A DNA stretch of 64,000 nucleotides from the NCBI RefSeq assembly GCF_031755915.1, contig NC_083390.1, positions 26,609,001-26,673,000 of the forward strand. Reading direction: 5' to 3'. Under the pieces are notes generated by a model. It was not told where the DNA came from, searched no databases, and saw only the letters and a list, made by a program, of their open reading frames with translations. This document shows, piece after piece, positions 22,390 through 33,881 of this stretch; position 1 is the first letter of the stretch, and the number at the start of each line of letters is the position of its first letter. Source of the DNA: Ziziphus jujuba (taxonomy: Eukaryota > Streptophyta > Magnoliopsida > Rosales > Rhamnaceae). The position numbers were made by a program, and so were the translations under genes.

Positions 22390-23600
22390 AGTTTAAAATA
22401 TTGAAATTTTTCTTGAAATTTCCGTGAAATTTCCATTTTTTAAGAACATTGAAAGAAAATTTAGCTTCCAAGTAAAAACAGATATAATTTTCACAATATC
22501 CACCGAAATTTATGATATTTCTTCATAATTTTTATAGGAACTTTTATTATAATAATCATATCAAATCTTTCATAATTTGGCAAAAATCCATAATTTCCAA
22601 GGATATTTTGAAAATTTCCTTGAAATTTTCATAAATTTCCATAGAAATTTTGAAAATATCTATGATTTTTCATTAATTTTTTTTTCAAAATTTTTTTATA
22701 AATATTATTGATAGTTAGTAAAACTTTTTGCAACATTAATATTATTGATAGTTCTTTTTTAACTTTTAATTGTCTTCTAATAATTAGGCAAATAAAAATA
22801 AAAAAAATTCAAATTTGACAAACAATATCCAAAAATTACATTAGACAATTCTACCTATCATATGCTTAAGGAAAATTAGTATAACAAGTTACAAGTTTTC
22901 CTATTTATTATTATTATTTTTACAATAATAAATTTAATATTTGTATAAATATTACATAGTAGATAAATATTACAAAGTAGATAAAATTATAACATAGACA
23001 AAAATTCAAAGATATGCAGGAAATATGTTTTCTGTAAATCAAGATTCAAAATTTTGATATTGATGGTATTTGATACATACAAACTTACCTCTCAAATATT
23101 CATATCGATGTTATATTAGTAACTACATGCAAAATTATTAAGAAGGTACATCTTTTAATTATTATTTAATACGTTTTACATTTTAAAATGAGAATAAAAA
23201 GATAGAAATAATTCTCTACCACTCAGGAGTTATTATAGTATTGAATTGACATATATAAAATATAATGTAATTGTAGTAATTGTAAATAATTTTATTAAAT
23301 ATGCACTTTTGTATTTTTTTTATTAATAATAGTATATTTTTAACTATTAACTCTTATTATTAATTAATTGATTAAAAGCAATATAATATCCACTCAATAG
23401 TTTTACAATTTTAATAGTTAATTTGATAATTAATTAATTAAATAAGCGAAATTTAAATTTCCGTCAATTTTCATAATTCTTTTATGAATTTTTCTTGATA
23501 TTTAATAATTTTTATAGATATTTCTATATTTTGAGCCCCCGATATTTTTATCATTACTAAAGTTTTAACATTGCCATACAATGGTACACACATGATCTAG
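22390..23600 (-). mobile_element. Old hAT-like non-autonomous element, left copy
   Basis: AT-rich stretch full of GAAATTTCC / GGAAATTTC motifs. It matches 52,900-54,100 in reverse and is clearly related to the element at 25,154-26,885, for example in the TTATTATAGTATTGAATTG and GAATTATTTCTATC-type segments around 23,200. It lacks the open frame present in that relative. Termini are too decayed to fix. Because both arms carry it, it was present before the inverted duplication. Confidence 0.55.
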
Positions 23601-23639
23601 ATGTAGATCAATATATATTTTGCATTTTAATGCCTTAAA

Positions 23640-24430
23640 TTATTTACATACATAAGCTAGCAAAATAATTAATTTATTCATTTAATTTATTTGTGTTTTA
23701 ATTTTAAATTAATGATTTTTTAAATTAAAATAAAGTTTGAGAAGTTTGATTACTTTAAAATTGAAAAGCATTAAGTGACGCTTTTAACATCAAATACATC
23801 ACCTATTGTCTTAATTTTTGAAATTTTATTTAATTTTATGTTTTATTTATATGCATATAAATATTAAATAAATTAATTAGCAATAAGAAGTAAAATAATT
23901 AATCTATGCATTTAATTTATTTGTGTTTAAATTTTAAATTAATGATTTTTTAAATTATTATAAAGGTTTATAAATTTAACTGTTTCAAAAGCATAGCCCA
24001 TCCTATTAAGTTTTAGTATTTTAATTAATTTCATGTTTTAGTATTATGTATATAAAGATTAAGCATATTAAATAGCAATCTGAAGCAAAGAAATTAATCA
24101 ATCCATTTAATTTATTTTTGATATAATTTTAAATTAATTCTTTTTTAAAATAAAAAATTTTGACAAAATTAATTATTTTATAATTTAAAAGGATTAGGCG
24201 ACACATTTAACGTTAAAAGCGTTTCCTACTGTCTTAATTTTTGAAATTTTAATTAATTATAACTTATTCATATGTATATAAATGTTAAATACATTATATA
24301 GCAATATGAAGTAAAACAATTAATCTATTCGTGTAATTTATTTGTTTTCTAATTTTAAATAAAATATTTTTTTAATTAATAAGAGCTTGACAAAATTAAA
24401 TATTTTATAATTTATAAGTATTTAAAATGT
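23640..24430 (-). repeat. Satellite array, left arm, about 4 units
   Basis: About four units of the 225-240 bp family, in reverse orientation to 47,590-52,800, with hairpin cores near 23,775, 23,990, 24,200 and 24,415. The first unit adjoins AAATTATTTACATACATAAG, as at 52,805-52,830, so the array edge is shared by both arms while the copy number differs about six-fold. Confidence 0.85.
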
Positions 24431-25153
24431 AAATTTGCAAATAATAAGCATTTAAAAAAATTCATTTTTTGTATCAATTTCAAATGTACAAAAAAACAAA
24501 AAATAAATAAGAAACATTTTTTAAAGAAAAAATTTAGAACGTGTATTAAACATATTGCAGAAATGAAAAAAAAAAAAAAACAAGAATTTTTGAAAAACTA
24601 AATATCTTCAATTGTAAAAAAAAAATGTGTATAAAAGAGATTTTTTATTTTAGTCTTTTATTCTTTTTAGTATTTTCTATTTTTATTTTTTTAATATATT
24701 AACTATTATTATCTAATGGTTACATTTTTATCATTTTATATTAAAAATAAATAATTTTAATGTATATTTAGTAACTGTATTTTTTAATTTATAATAAATA
24801 TTATATGTATATATCAATTTTATAAACTCCCCACTCACATATTCTTCTACTAACTTTTTCTCCATATTTTTGAATAAATTAAATGATTTATACATGTACA
24901 TACTATTTATGTTTTTTTTGTCCTTCCGTATTTTTCCAACCATGAGAAAAAGTTGAAGAAGCTTTTAGAAAAGGTAAACAAAATATAAGACAATAAGAAA
25001 TGGAAATATTTTCATTGTTACTTAACGTCTTTGATCAATGCTCATACAAACACCAGCTGGTGCTATTTGTAGAGCTTACAAAAGATAAAATATAGTAATA
25101 GGAATAATTAATGTAGAATATGCAAAAGGAATGTCAAAATTCTCACTTGCACA

Positions 25154-26885
25154 CAAGGTTCAAAAAATCGATATCGATGGAAATATCGAGAGTTCAAAAT
25201 ACGGAAATTTCCATGGAAATATCGGAAAATATCGAATATCGATAAAAAATTATAAAAAATAATGGAAATTTGTTTTAAAAAATGGAAATTTTTATTGAAA
25301 CTTTAGAATTAGCTTATTTAATTCATTGATTATCAACTTGATTATAAAACTTGTTAAAATATTGAATGGATGTTATATTCTTCTTAGTGATCTAATTTAT
25401 AATAAGCATTAATGACCATATATGAATTATTATTAATAAAAATATATCAAAAAGTACATATATGATAAAATTATTTATTAACTAAAATATATAAAACGAT
25501 TATTACAATTACATTGTAGTTCATAAATATCATCTTAATACCACATAGAACTTCTGGGTGGTTGAAAATCATCGGTTCCTTCCTCATTTTAATTTTAAGA
25601 TGCGAAATGTGAGAAGTAGTTATGAAAAGATGTAGCTCCCTGATAAGAGCATATAATTATTAATATGCAACTCTATGGATCTTGTAGTATTGATTGACTA
25701 TGTGCATAACTACTACTCTCTAATGGTTGAATTTGAGATGGTACCCATAAGTTTCTATTTGATGACATTTCATACATATCCATTGAATAAGGATTATGAA
25801 AATGACTTCCAACCCTCATAGATCCAAAATTTATAGAAATTGAATCTTCTTCTTATTGTGATATCTCCATTATAGATCTTTCTTTATGTATATAGTCTTT
25901 TACAATAGCACCGAATCCTTGACCTGCATCTCTACTCCCATGATCTTCATCTTGTGTTGCATGTGTGTAATATTGTTCACCAGTAAATGGGCTTAATCCA
26001 ACTTCTTGACTTGGTGATTCCCTTTGGCCACTGCCTCTTATAACTTCTAATTTAGATAATTTATTGAAGTTATCTTCATCACCACTGGAGCTAGAATGAC
26101 TACTAAGAGTCTTAAATTGTGAATGTGTACCACCTGATGGAGGTTAAGCACTAGTAGTTCTAGTTGGCTCTCTCATAAGCCTTTGAAACGACTCACCACT
26201 ACTAGAATTTACTTCTCTAGCAATCACTTTTTGAACATTTATTCCCTCTTTTTCAGCTTGTTGAATAATCTTTGAATCAGGATTCCCTTTATGATCATCT
26301 AAATGAACATCTCTAATCCATTGGTACATTTGATTGCCCTCTTCATCATCATCTTCCATTATAGTTTCAAATATTAAGTTTTCCAAGGTTCAAAAATATA
26401 ATCCACAATCTTTGTATTTTTGCTTTATCGATATTCAATAAATAAATAGAACTTATTAATGTTATTCAATTCAATTCATTCTATTTTACTTGTATTACTA
26501 AATCTCTAAAAAGCAATTAAAGGGTAAAAAAATTATCAATGAAGTTAATTTGATAAAAAGTTTTACTAAATATCAATAATATTTATGATTTTTTTAAAAA
26601 AAATAAAAAAAATATCGGATATTTTTGAAATTTTAGTGGAAATTTGATGAAAATTTCAGAAATTTCTATGGAAATTATAGATTTTTTTAACCAACTCGTT
26701 AAGGATTTGATGTAGATATTTTATAGAAATTTCCATGGAAATTTTGTCGAAATTTCAGAAATTTCAATGGATATTATGGAAATTCTATCCATTTCCATGT
26801 CGAACTTAAATTTTATTTCAACCCCTTAAAAAAATGGAAATATCGAAGAAATATCGAGGAAATATCGGATATTTTAAACCTTGCA
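25154..26885 (-). mobile_element. hAT-like element present only in the left arm
   Basis: About 1.73 kb with terminal inverted repeats CAAGGTTCAAAA at the left and TTTTAAACCTTG at the right (one mismatch). The flanks are CTTGCACA and CATGCATA, an 8-bp pair matching at 6 of 8 positions. The right arm near 37,757 has the empty site with a single CTTGCACA followed by TAACCACAG. An 8-bp target duplication is characteristic of hAT transposons. The subterminal regions are dense in GGAAATTTCC and ATATCGATATCG-type motifs. It carries only a fragment of coding sequence and is presumed non-autonomous. Confidence 0.8.
25560..26386 (-). pseudogene. Possible C-terminal remnant of a hAT transposase
   Basis: The minus strand opens with MENLIFETIMEDDDEEGNQM and QWIRDVHLDDHKGNPDSKII, and continues through a serine-rich, low-complexity tail to a stop at 26,144. 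In-frame traces such as TPPSGGTHSQFKTLSSHSSS and GFGAIVKDYI persist down to about 25,860 with stops. The acidic/serine-rich character and position inside a hAT-type element suggest the tail following the dimerisation domain of a plant hAT transposase. No catalytic motif is present, so the assignment rests mostly on context. Confidence 0.4.
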
Positions 26886-28114
26886 TGCATATAACCACAG
26901 TAGTTATCGCTGGATTTCTTGCCTCAGTATGACTAATATATAGATGTATATTGGATATGGGTAAAATGCATTTTGATATTCTAAAGTTTAAGAGTGGTGT
27001 AATTTTAACTCTAAACTTTTGATTTAGGTAATTTAAACTCTGAATTTTTAAAACCATTACAAAAATACATTAATTATTTTTCCATTTATATTTATGATTT
27101 TTTATTTGAAAAATTGTGTCCTTAATTAAATGAAAATACCCACAATCATAATTAAATATTTTTGAACCTAAAATTAGACCAAAATAAAAAATTAAAAAAA
27201 TTAAAATATTTGGTCCAATAAAAAAAATTTTACCCGAGCAAAAATTAAAAATATTTTTTATGCCCAAACAAAAAAAGAAAAGAAAAAGAAAATTAGACCA
27301 GAGCAAGAAAAGAAAATCTGACCAAATTTTTTAAAATAAAAATAATTAAATTTTTTTTTAAATTAGACTAAAAAAATAAAGTTTTCTCATTTTCCTCTTT
27401 TCCATCTTTTTATTCTAAAATTCTTTGTGGTACCCTTAAATAAATATTAAAAAAAGAAAAAAAGAAAAACAGAATATGAAAAAAAAGGACCAAATTTTAA
27501 AAAATAAAAAGTTTTTTTTTTTTGAAATTAGACCAAAAAATAATGTTTTTTTTTCATTTTCCTCTCTTTCATCTTCTTATTCTAAAATTCTTTATAGTAT
27601 CAAAGTGCAATTTACCTTTAAATAAATATGAAATTTAAAAGAGGGATGAAAATTCTAGATAAATATAATTTTATTAATATTTAGGGAATTTTTATCAAGG
27701 TCAAAGTTATCGGATCAAGCCTATTAGTTATCTAGAAGCTTATGTTGGTGCCTATACAAAAGGGGTCCAAGCTTTATTTTTGACACACCTAAAAATTTCC
27801 ACAAATATCATCGCTTCTTTCTCTCAATTTTAGTTCTTCAAGTTCATAGTTTTATTTTATTTATTTTTTCATTTGATCTATTTATTTCATAGACAAGTTT
27901 CTTTTCGGTGTTTCTATTTTGTCATTAAGATTTTATTTTTATTAAAGCCATTTTATTCTTTTGAAGCATTATAACCCATTTTAGAATTCTCTTTTGTTGT
28001 TTGCTTCTGATATAATTGTAACACCTTGCCTCCATAGGCGAATCTGTCACTCTCTATTGATACTGTTCAAAATTAGCCACCACACTAGGCATAAGGTTTT
28101 TTGTTCAGAGTTTC

Positions 28115-28170
28115 CAGGAGGTCATCATCCTTGGATTACTCTCGCATAAGCAAGCTTAACTTCAGAACTC
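28115..28170 (-). other. 5S rRNA-derived segment in Cassandra LTR (28,017-28,307)
   Basis: Minus strand reads CTGAAGTTAAGCTTGCTTAT, then GCGAGAGTAATCCAAGGATG, then a GACCTCCTGG block, following the 3' half of plant 5S rRNA, which contains the internal pol III promoter (boxes A, IE and C). It is not a functional 5S gene because the 5' half is absent. Confidence 0.85.
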
Positions 28171-28526
28171 TTTCGAACCCTGAAGCCAACAACTTTGAAA
28201 AGTTGATGTTTATGTTTTGAGAGTGACTATTATTATATTTGAATCATCTTCTGTTCCACACCAGATAGCCTACTAATGCCCCACACCTGCCCACACTGAT
28301 CATCACAATCCACCTCCCTTAGGGCCCAATGACCTCATTGGTACACTTCCAATTTGGATACGAGTTTTGATGCCATTCGTACTTATGTTAAACATTCGAT
28401 TTGAGTACAGGCTTTGATACCATTTGTAGCATCCTGTCTTCACTGATAGACCTGTCACTCTCTACCAATATTGTTGGCAATTTAGCCATCGCATTTGGTA
28501 TGAAATTTTTTGTTCATAGCTTCCGA

Positions 28527-28581
28527 AAAGGTCACCCATCCTTGAACTACTCTCGCCATAGCATGCTTAACTTCAGAGTTC
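28527..28581 (-). other. 5S rRNA-derived segment in Cassandra LTR (28,425-28,736)
   Basis: Minus strand reads CTGAAGTTAAGCATGCTATG, then GCGAGAGTAGTTCAAGGATG, then GGTGACC. The IE and C box regions are close to the plant 5S consensus. Confidence 0.85.
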
Positions 28582-28939
28582 TTTTGAATCTTGAAGCCAA
28601 CCGCTTTGAAAAGGTCTCAACATTGTGATAGTAATCATACTTACATTTGAACCATCACCTGTTCCATACCTAGGTGATGTGAGATTAGATACTAGCTAGC
28701 CTACCAGCCCCATACTCAATCACGTTGGTCGTTACACAATTGCCTGATTATTTTATTATTCATTTTATTTTCCTTCAGTTTAGTATTTTATTTGAAGGTG
28801 GCATGCCCTGTACATCACAAAGATTGCTTAATATTATCAATGTCAAGACCCAACCAAGAAACCTTTTAGGACTCCCAAGTTGCCATATCTAGGGAATGTT
28901 CTACTAGATATTCAATGGCACATGCTGGTAGAATCTCCG

Positions 28940-30130
28940 TGATGTGATTCCGCTCGAGCTCGCTCAACCGATAACCCGCTGGGTGCTAACCCGACACAAA
29001 TGAAGACTAGGCCAATCACAAAAGCTCAAATTAAGAGATTTAAGGACAACCTAGGAGCATTTATGTAGGCCAATCACAAGAGCTCAAATTAAGAGATTTA
29101 AGGACAACCTAGGAGCATTTGTACAGGGGGTAATCAATCTCAACAGAGCTTGTCCATACTTGAAGATACAAACCCTATTCTAAGCATCCAAGTGGTAGAA
29201 GCCGATACGGACCCGGGTAGCAGTTTTGGTGCAAATATGGACAACGGGCAGCATGAAATGGTTCCAACTCTTTATGGATTCAATACATATGTCTAAGGGG
29301 ATATGGAATCAAGTCAAGCCAGCTTCAAAGGCATTCAAAAAGGGGTTGTACGGACAGCTTCAAATTTGGCCTGTTTTTACTGTATTTTGTGCTGACTTTA
29401 TTGTATTTTGTTGAGTTGGCTTTTCCTTCCTCTTCCAAGCATGGGCAACGTTTGGGAATTCATATTCAGCTTATTTGGCATCCTACAAAGCATATTGAAG
29501 TTGAGTTGGAGCTCAAATTGGTCGAAGAATGGTCAAAGTCAACTTAGTCAAAAAGTCAGTGTTTTAGTTTCCTAATTTGATTCTACTTTTTGTTTTAGGA
29601 TATTACCATTACTTTTTGGTTTTTTATTTATTTATTTTTGGGAACAATAAGTTTACAAAAGTTATTATTTTATTATTTTCATTGCAAATTAATTAATTCC
29701 TAATTCAAAATAAAGGAATTAATTAATCCAAATTAGATTAGGAAAGGAGTGAGAATTTCGGCCACCATAGGAAACTACTTTGTATGGCCGGTTTTCCCTT
29801 TGTTTTTAGGGTTTTATTTCATGGCTTTGTAGCCTATTTAAAGGCTTATTTTTCAATAAGAATACAACTTTGATTTGATTAAGAAAATACTTGTGAGATT
29901 AATTATCTCTTTGTTCTTTGAGAACACCTAAAACACCATTAGAGAATTGGTTATTTTGGTTTGACTTATCAATAGGTTTTCCATCCCCTATTGTGGCGTC
30001 TACATTATACCAAGGTTTCTAACCACAGGTTGGTTAGGGGTTGAGGTCCATTCCATTAGAACTTGAACTTAATTGAGATCCGGACTAATATAATACGGGT
30101 TTAGGAGCAGGTCGTCCTAGGTTCATATCA
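28940..30130 (+). repeat. 5' LTR of Gypsy element 4
   Basis: Begins TGATGTGATTCCGCTCGAG and ends GGTTCATATCA. It contains a 58-bp tandem duplication (29,009-29,066 and 29,067-29,124) absent from the 3' LTR, which explains nearly all of the length difference. The duplicated part encodes Pol-tail sequence in the 3' copy. Confidence 0.95.
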
Positions 30131-31303
30131 TTTGGTATCAAAGCTAAATTTTTGTTCAGGTTTGATCTATCTTTATTTGCTTTATTTGTTTTTGTTTTAT
30201 TCTGAAATTTTAGCATTAGGTTAAGGTTGCATCCATCCCATACATGTTCAGCATCATTAAAAAAAAATAAAATTCATTCCTAGTTGAATTAGGTTTCCTA
30301 GTTTTATCGTATTTTTGTTTCTTAGTTTGTTGGTTGTTTTTCATCATTGTTCTTGTTAATTTTGGTTTTTGTTGATTTTTCTTTGATTTTTTTTAGTCTT
30401 AAATATTTGCATTCATATATTTAAAAAAAAAAAAATAGAGAGAAGGGTTTGCGGCAACATATAAAAAAAAAAAAAAAAACTGTACTTTTATTTTTGATTG
30501 GGAGGTCACGGGTTTGGTGTTTGTTTTGGAGTTGGAATTGCAATTTTGGTAATTATTCTTGCTACTGCATTTTTTTATGTTCTGTGAGTGAAAAAAAAAT
30601 AAATAAATAAATAAGAGGTAAAGCCGAATAAAAAAAAAAGAAAAAAGAAAAGAAAAATATTTCGGTTTGTTGGAGTTTGATTTGTTTGCTGGAAATTTGT
30701 TGGAGCTGCTGGTTTTTTTTTGTTATTTATTCAATATTTGAGTTGCTGGGAATTTATTTTTGCTGCTGGATATTTGGATTTTGGGTGCTTAAATTATTTG
30801 GATTAAAATTAGTTAAAGGATTTGATACAAAATCTTGAATTACAAAGAACAACAACCAACAACTTTTCTATATTTTTGTTCTCTTTGATTCTTGTTCGTA
30901 TTTGAATTTCTTTTTCTAGAATTTTATTCTTGAACTCATAATATATTACCATCTGGTCCAGTTCTTCAAAATTCCAAAGTTTTCTCATTAATTTGCTTTA
31001 TTTTGTCTAGAAAAACCAAAAATAGGTATTTTTATTCCGTTCGGTATTTATTTATTTTTGCTTACTATTTTGTTGATAAGTTTAATTAAAACATACTAGT
31101 GATCTAATTGCTGTTGTGTGGGTGTTTTAATTAGAACTCTGAGATAATTCATTGAGTGGAAAAAGGCGAGAAAGTGTGAGCTTAAAAGAGGGTAAAAGCC
31201 GAAACTAGTGTGAAAACACGAGTGTCGAGACCTTGATTGAGTCAAACACGTGAGGGAGTGAATATTGTGAGGATTTATTTTATTTTTACAGTATTTTACT
31301 AAC
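30131..31303 (+). other. Gypsy element 4 leader with primer binding site
   Basis: Untranslated leader of about 1.17 kb between LTR and gag. It starts TTTGGTATCAAAGCTAAATT, where TGGTATCAAAGC (30,133-30,144) pairs with the 3' end of initiator tRNA-Met with one mismatch. The remainder is T-rich with several poly-A runs and no open frame of note. Confidence 0.9.
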
Positions 31304-32482
31304 ATGGCAGATTCTAGAATAAGAAGAGGAGACACACCACTGAGAATTAATGAAGAGGAGTCCATAGGATTTCATGGTGATCCACGAGCTACCGGGAGTG
31401 GTGAGCAAATGGACATGAGGGCTATATTGGAGCAATTACAGCGAATAAATGCCCAATTTTACCATTTAAATCAAAATATGGACAGGTTAGAAACATCCCA
31501 AGGAGTGTCCAATATAAGGTTAGATGCTCATGGAGGTCGAGGTCGAGGTCGAGGAGGTCGAGGTCGAGGTCGAGGAGGCCGAGGGCGATTTAGAGAGGAA
31601 TTCGGGGAAAGTAACTATGGAGATGACTTGGATGAGGGGTTTGATGAAATTTTTGAACCTCAAGAAAGGCTAATCCATGGGAGACCAGCAAGGAATGAAT
31701 ATGATGATCTTGGCAAAATCAAGGTAAACATCCCACCATTCATGGGTAAAAGTGATCCGGAAGCATATTTGGAATGGGAAGAGAGAGTGGAGATGATTTT
31801 CGATTGTCATAATTATTCGGAGGCCAAGAAGGTGAAGATGGTAGCAATGGAGTTTGGTCATTACGCACTCCAATGGTGGACCAATGAGCAAAACACCCGA
31901 AGGCGAGTTGGTGATGACTTGATCACAACATGGCGACAAATGAAAGGAGCCATGAGGAAGCGGTTCGTACCATCACATTATCATAGGTTGCTGCATCAAA
32001 GGCTTCAATCCCTATCTCAAGGAAGTATGTCCATGGAGGATTATTACAAGGAGATGGAGATGCTTATGATGAGATTAAACATGAATGAGGATAGAGAAGC
32101 AACCATGGCAAGATTTCTTGGTGGTTTGAATCGTGAGATAGCCAACCAATTTGAATTGCAACAATATGTAGAATTGGAGGAGATGTTGCATGTTGCCATT
32201 AAGCTTGAGCACCAATTCAAGAGGAGGGGAGTAGGATCACGGCTTGGAGGTGTTTCCAGCAGTGGGAGATTTAATTCAAGTGGCTGGAGAAACAACTCAA
32301 CTAGTGAAATCAAACCAAAGCCGAAGGTGGGGGAAGAAAGCTCCAATCGGCCAAAGAAGGAGCATAAAACCGAATCTGTCCAGGCCCATAAAAGTGAGGT
32401 AAAATCTGATCTTAAACCTTCAAAATCCAGAGAAATAATTTGTTTTAAGTGCCAAGGAAGTCGAACCTGTAGATACATCTAA
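31304..32482 (+). CDS. Gypsy Gag protein, zinc knuckle truncated
   Basis: 392 codons from ATG at 31,304. Residues about 38-68 form a heptad-like segment (LEQLQRINAQFYHLNQNMDR). Residues about 78-97 are an RG-rich box (GRGRGRGGRGRGRGGRGRF). Residues about 140-290 are the capsid-type retrotransposon gag domain. The nucleocapsid CCHC knuckle is broken: CFKCQG is followed by unrelated residues because a deletion of about 130 bp, relative to 632-763 of element 1, joined sequences at a shared GAAG. The start is supported by the homologous gag start in element 5 and by open frame upstream of the conserved domain. The protein could still assemble but has probably lost RNA binding. Confidence 0.9.
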   Translation: MADSRIRRGDTPLRINEEESIGFHGDPRATGSGEQMDMRAILEQLQRINAQFYHLNQNMDRLETSQGVSNIRLDAHGGRGRGRGGRGRGRGGRGRFREEFGESNYGDDLDEGFDEIFEPQERLIHGRPARNEYDDLGKIKVNIPPFMGKSDPEAYLEWEERVEMIFDCHNYSEAKKVKMVAMEFGHYALQWWTNEQNTRRRVGDDLITTWRQMKGAMRKRFVPSHYHRLLHQRLQSLSQGSMSMEDYYKEMEMLMMRLNMNEDREATMARFLGGLNREIANQFELQQYVELEEMLHVAIKLEHQFKRRGVGSRLGGVSSSGRFNSSGWRNNSTSEIKPKPKVGEESSNRPKKEHKTESVQAHKSEVKSDLKPSKSREIICFKCQGSRTCRYI

Positions 32483-32489
32483 TGCCGAG

Positions 32490-33380
32490 TTGAGCTTGCT
32501 TTCAATGAGAGTTCTTTCTGTCTACAAAGATGAAGAGCAGATACAAAGAAAAAACATCTTCCACACTCGCTGCGAAATACAAGATAAAATTTGTAGCATG
32601 ATTATAGATAGTGGGAGTTGTACCAACGTGATAAGTAATCTTGTAGTTGATAAATTAGGCTTGAAAACAATTAAACATCCAGAACCCTATAGGTTACAAT
32701 GGTTAAATGATAGTGGTGACATGAGGGTAAATAAGCAAGCCAAAGTTAAATTTAATATAGGTAGGTATGAGGATGTTGTCTTGTGTGACATTGTACCAAT
32801 GCATGCCGGACATATTTTACTAGGTAGACCATGGCAATTTGACAAAGATACTACTCATTTCGGTCGAGAAAATAGTGTTGTTTTCAGGTTTAAAGGGAAG
32901 AACATCAAGCTGAAGCCATTGACTCCCAAGGAGGTCTACAAAGATCAACTACAAATGCAACAAAGGAGGGAGGCCGAAAGACTCAAGGAGAAAACAAGTA
33001 TGGCACCAACGGCTTCACCATCCTTTCAAGAAGGTGAGATTGAGGTTTCTGATCAAGGTACGCTTTCTAAAACCGAAATTGAGTGGAAAATCCAAGAAAA
33101 AGCCGAGAGAGGGGTGAGAAAAGAGAGCAAACCCAAGAGTACCAAAAATCTGGAAATTTCAACCAATGAGAGCCAAACCGAGGGAAGAAAAAGAAAAGAA
33201 AGAAAAGAGAGGAAAAACCAGAATTTTTATTTGAGTTTTGGGGATGTTAATAAGGCTATCTTGGGTAAGAAACCATTGCTGGTTATGAATTATAAAGATG
33301 CTAATTTAAAAATGCTTTTGTTGTATAGAACTTTATCTGCATTATTAAAAGCTTTACTTAGTGGAAATTTGAGAATTTAG
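32490..33380 (+). CDS. Gypsy aspartic protease and linker, with pol deletion
   Basis: 296 codons, out of frame with gag because of the deletion near 32,460. It has the retropepsin motif IIDSGSCTNV (about residues 40-50), then HILLGRPWQFDKDTTHFG, and the same Lys/Glu-rich linker as element 1 ending at KPLLVMNYKDA. It then jumps to LYRTLSALLKALLSGNLRI, which belongs to the integrase core of element 1. RT, RNase H and most of integrase are thus missing. The protease would normally be released from a Gag-Pol precursor. Confidence 0.88.
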   Translation: MSLLSMRVLSVYKDEEQIQRKNIFHTRCEIQDKICSMIIDSGSCTNVISNLVVDKLGLKTIKHPEPYRLQWLNDSGDMRVNKQAKVKFNIGRYEDVVLCDIVPMHAGHILLGRPWQFDKDTTHFGRENSVVFRFKGKNIKLKPLTPKEVYKDQLQMQQRREAERLKEKTSMAPTASPSFQEGEIEVSDQGTLSKTEIEWKIQEKAERGVRKESKPKSTKNLEISTNESQTEGRKRKERKERKNQNFYLSFGDVNKAILGKKPLLVMNYKDANLKMLLLYRTLSALLKALLSGNLRI

Positions 33381-33439
33381 GAGATATTATTTGCTAATAT
33401 TAAAAAGTGTGATGAATTTTTATTTTTAGTATTTTTTGT

Positions 33440-33881
33440 GATAGTGTTTGACCCAGGAGATTTAGTTTTGTTGCACCTAAGAAAGAAGAGGTTCCCCGAA
33501 TAAAAAAAGTCGAAGCCTATGCCGCATGTGGACGGATCTTTTCAAGTTTTGGAGCCGAATAACAAGAATGCCTACAAGCTTGACTTACCGGATGAGTATA
33601 ACATGAGTGCTGCATTTAATGTTGCTGATTTAACTCCTTCTGCTGCAGGTTATGATCTTGATTTGAGGACAAATCCTTTTCAAGAGGAGGGGAATGATGT
33701 GATTCCGCTCGAGCCCGCTCAACCGATAACCCGCTGGGGTGCTAACCCGACACGGATGAAGACTAGGCCAATCACAATAGCTCAAATTAAGAGATTTAAG
33801 GACAAACTGGGAGCATTTATACAGGGGGTAATCAATCTCAACAGAGCTTGTCCATACTTGAAGATACAAACCCTATTCTAA
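33440..33881 (+). pseudogene. Gypsy integrase C-terminus and Pol tail
   Basis: Begins with FDPGDLVLLHLRKKRFP, then a TAA, then KKSKPMPHVDGSFQVLEPN and [30 protein letters not shown] and RPITIAQIKRFKD. As in element 1, the frame crosses the polypurine tract and LTR start at 33,695. The block between 33,381 and 33,440 looks like scrambled pol sequence with a NIKKCDEF segment that resembles the RT end, so the deletion may be composite. Confidence 0.8.

Larger units (their letters stand above)
28017..28736 (-). mobile_element. Cassandra-type TRIM element, left arm
   Basis: Two LTR copies (28,425-28,736 and 28,017-28,307) flank a short internal region of about 117 bp with no coding capacity. Each LTR starts TGTAAC/TGTGAT and ends TACA in element orientation and carries a 5S rRNA-derived segment with pol III promoter landmarks (28,115-28,170 and 28,527-28,581). 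The priming site, read on the minus strand next to the first LTR, is TGGTATCAAAGCC, matching initiator tRNA-Met. LTRs of about 300 bp, absence of genes and 5S sequence in the LTR define Cassandra. The mirror copy is at 35,819-36,534. The target duplication is not clear. Confidence 0.88.
24510..28939. repeat. Inner block of the giant inverted repeat, left arm part 1
   Basis: Matches 35,610-38,425 in reverse once the hAT-like insertion at 25,154-26,885 is removed. Shared landmarks include GTCTTTTATTC, ACTATTATTATCTAATGGTTA, TTTATACATGTACATACTATTT, CTTTGATCAATGCTCATACA and the Cassandra element. The match is interrupted at 28,939 by Gypsy element 4 and resumes at 34,829. Confidence 0.88.

Noticed and set aside
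28115..28170. Genuine 5S rRNA gene
   Set aside because: Only the 3' half of 5S with the internal promoter is present. It is embedded in an LTR with a tRNA-Met priming site next to it, and it occurs in both LTRs.
28401..28628. 75-codon open frame on the plus strand
   Set aside because: It lies entirely within the Cassandra LTR, antisense to the 5S-derived segment. A similar frame at 35,929-36,171 is the mirror of it. Both are shadows of non-coding LTR sequence.
29226..29414. LTR-borne frame beginning MVQIWTTGSMKWFQ, also at 33,924-34,112
   Set aside because: It is preserved because the two LTRs are near-identical copies. Related LTRs (16,198-16,380, 47,018-47,275) share DNA similarity there but not a consistent frame, so there is no evidence of a protein.
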